Shown here: one piece after another, positions 63,548 to 64,000 of the stretch
How the letters are laid out: each line of letters starts with the position of its first letter
Numbering within the stretch: position 1 is the first letter of the stretch
DNA from: an uncultured Microbacterium sp.
GTDB taxonomy: Bacteria > Actinomycetota > Actinomycetes > Actinomycetales > Microbacteriaceae
Length of the DNA: 64,000 nt
Assembly: GCF_900078385.1 (NCBI RefSeq)
Contig: NZ_FLQR01000001.1
Location: 372,001-436,000, forward strand
Direction of reading: 5' to 3'
Position numbers and translations under genes: made by a program
The notes under the pieces: model-generated
Database searches by the model: none
What the model saw: the letters and a program-made list of their open reading frames with translations, nothing else
Told to the model about the DNA's origin: nothing

Positions 63548-63849
63548 TCGGCCTCCCGTGGGCTCAGCAGCACCCAGAGCGCCGGCAGCAGGAACGCCGC
63601 GCACAGCGGGTAGGCGAAGTCCTCCACGGGTGCGAGGCCGATCCGGATCCCGCTGATCCGGTCGGCGGGATAGGTGAACAGCCCCGCGGCGATCATGACG
63701 TTGTCGAAGACGGCGGTCAGGATGCCGAGGATCACGGCCGTGATCCCGGACGCGCCCATCCGTCGCGCGAAGCGCGGGCGCCGCAGGGTCGCGAGGGTCA
63801 CGGCCGCGGTGAGCGCGAGGAACGGCAGGACGATCCAGACGTAGGTCAT
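63544..63849 (-). CDS. crtYf: C50 carotenoid cyclase subunit (CrtYf-like)
   Basis: A 101-residue membrane protein with three helices of the heterodimeric lycopene cyclase family. The second half includes AVFDNVMIAAGLFTYPADRISGIRIGLAPVEDFAYPL, with the PVEDF motif in the place of the usual PxEE/PxED carotenoid-cyclase motif. With its partner it cyclises flavuxanthin to a C50 product such as decaprenoxanthin or sarcinaxanthin. It starts at ATG 63849, overlapping the upstream partner by four bases (ATGA), and its stop overlaps crtEb (GTGA). Confidence 0.88.
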   Translation of the reverse strand: MTYVWIVLPFLALTAAVTLATLRRPRFARRMGASGITAVILGILTAVFDNVMIAAGLFTYPADRISGIRIGLAPVEDFAYPLCAAFLLPALWVLLSPREAE

Positions 63850-64000
63850 GCGCGGCGTCCCCGGGTGGCCCGCGTGTGCAGCCGGCGGAGCGCGGCCGCG
63901 TGCACGACGAGGGCGAGATAGCAGAGGAACGCGAGGAAGACGGGCTCCTCCAACGGCAGGTGCGGCGCGAGGTCGACGCCGAGGAGGAGCGGGCTCCCGC
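63846..64000 (-). CDS. crtYe: C50 carotenoid cyclase subunit (CrtYe-like), C-terminal part
   Basis: The frame runs in from the right edge and stops at 63846-63848. The visible 50 residues include PHLPLEEPVFLAFLCYLAL, the P-L-E-E motif and helix of the small lycopene cyclase subunits, and a basic tail ending RATRGRRA. With crtYf and crtEb it forms the terminal part of a decaprenoxanthin-type operon. The N-terminal half lies outside the window. Confidence 0.82.
   Translation of the reverse strand, partial: GSPLLLGVDLAPHLPLEEPVFLAFLCYLALVVHAAALRRLHTRATRGRRA

Overview
This window is core chromosome of a high-GC actinobacterium. It is most likely from the family Microbacteriaceae, close to Microbacterium. 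The evidence is very high third-position GC, frequent GTG starts, chains of 1-bp and 4-bp gene overlaps, many apparently leaderless promoters, and gene orders that recall Mycobacterium and Corynebacterium. I saw no rRNA or tRNA gene, CRISPR array, insertion sequence, prophage or plasmid function. No stretch longer than about 300 bp lacks a gene. The longest non-coding interval (7976-8259) is filled by a tandem glycine riboswitch.

Layout. 1-6.7 kb: a tail of an unknown gene, then a minus-strand operon nrtR-nadA-nadB-nadC-nifS-like-GT2 for de novo NAD synthesis. It is read from a promoter flanked by two GTCA-N3-TGAC sites. 6.8-8.0 kb: a MarP-like membrane serine protease. 8.0-12.6 kb: glycine riboswitch and gcvT-gcvH-gcvP. 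12.6-14.2 kb: a GntR/FCD regulator and a CPBP membrane protease, converging. 14.3-21.4 kb: an oligopeptide/dipeptide ABC transporter with an unusually large permease, tandem hairpins after the binding-protein gene, and an antisense PH-like gene inside the operon. 21.5-25.2 kb: typA, azlC-azlD, a small membrane protein and a 7Fe ferredoxin.

25.2-31.9 kb: three succinylase-branch diaminopimelate genes (dapC, dapD, dapE) with citrate synthase, PPK2 and a GT-C glycosyltransferase. 32.0-37.7 kb: DUF3117, an O-methyltransferase, tatB, mrp, DUF1003, a soluble MgtE-N/CBS protein, a stress-type membrane protein and an alpha/beta hydrolase. 37.6-42.8 kb: a gamma-glutamyltransferase-like enzyme, aminopeptidase P, an EEP-family protein and a PHP phosphoesterase. 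42.8-56.3 kb: a nucleic-acid block with a DEAD-box helicase, ferritin-like protein, DUF3107, AdnA-AdnB helicase-nuclease, an APH-fold protein lacking its catalytic residues, NudC and a short UvrD2-type helicase. 56.1-62.6 kb: an orphan cyclodehydratase-like protein antisense to the helicase gene, a DUF2342 zincin-like protein, a PDZ-Lon membrane protease and a UPF0182 membrane protein. 62.7-64.0 kb: C50 carotenoid genes (UbiA-type elongase and two lycopene cyclase subunits, the last cut by the window edge).

Working together. NAD appears twice: synthesis under an NrtR-type regulator, and turnover by NudC. Glycine catabolism is controlled by its own riboswitch. The DAP genes feed peptidoglycan and lysine. 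AdnAB and the UvrD2-type helicase serve double-strand-break processing and repair. I did not find an obvious new defence or biosynthetic system. The most intriguing material is a group of conserved-context proteins whose expected catalytic residues are missing (52.3-58.5 kb), the orphan cyclodehydratase-like gene with a 152-bp antisense overlap, and the multi-helix insertion in the peptide permease.
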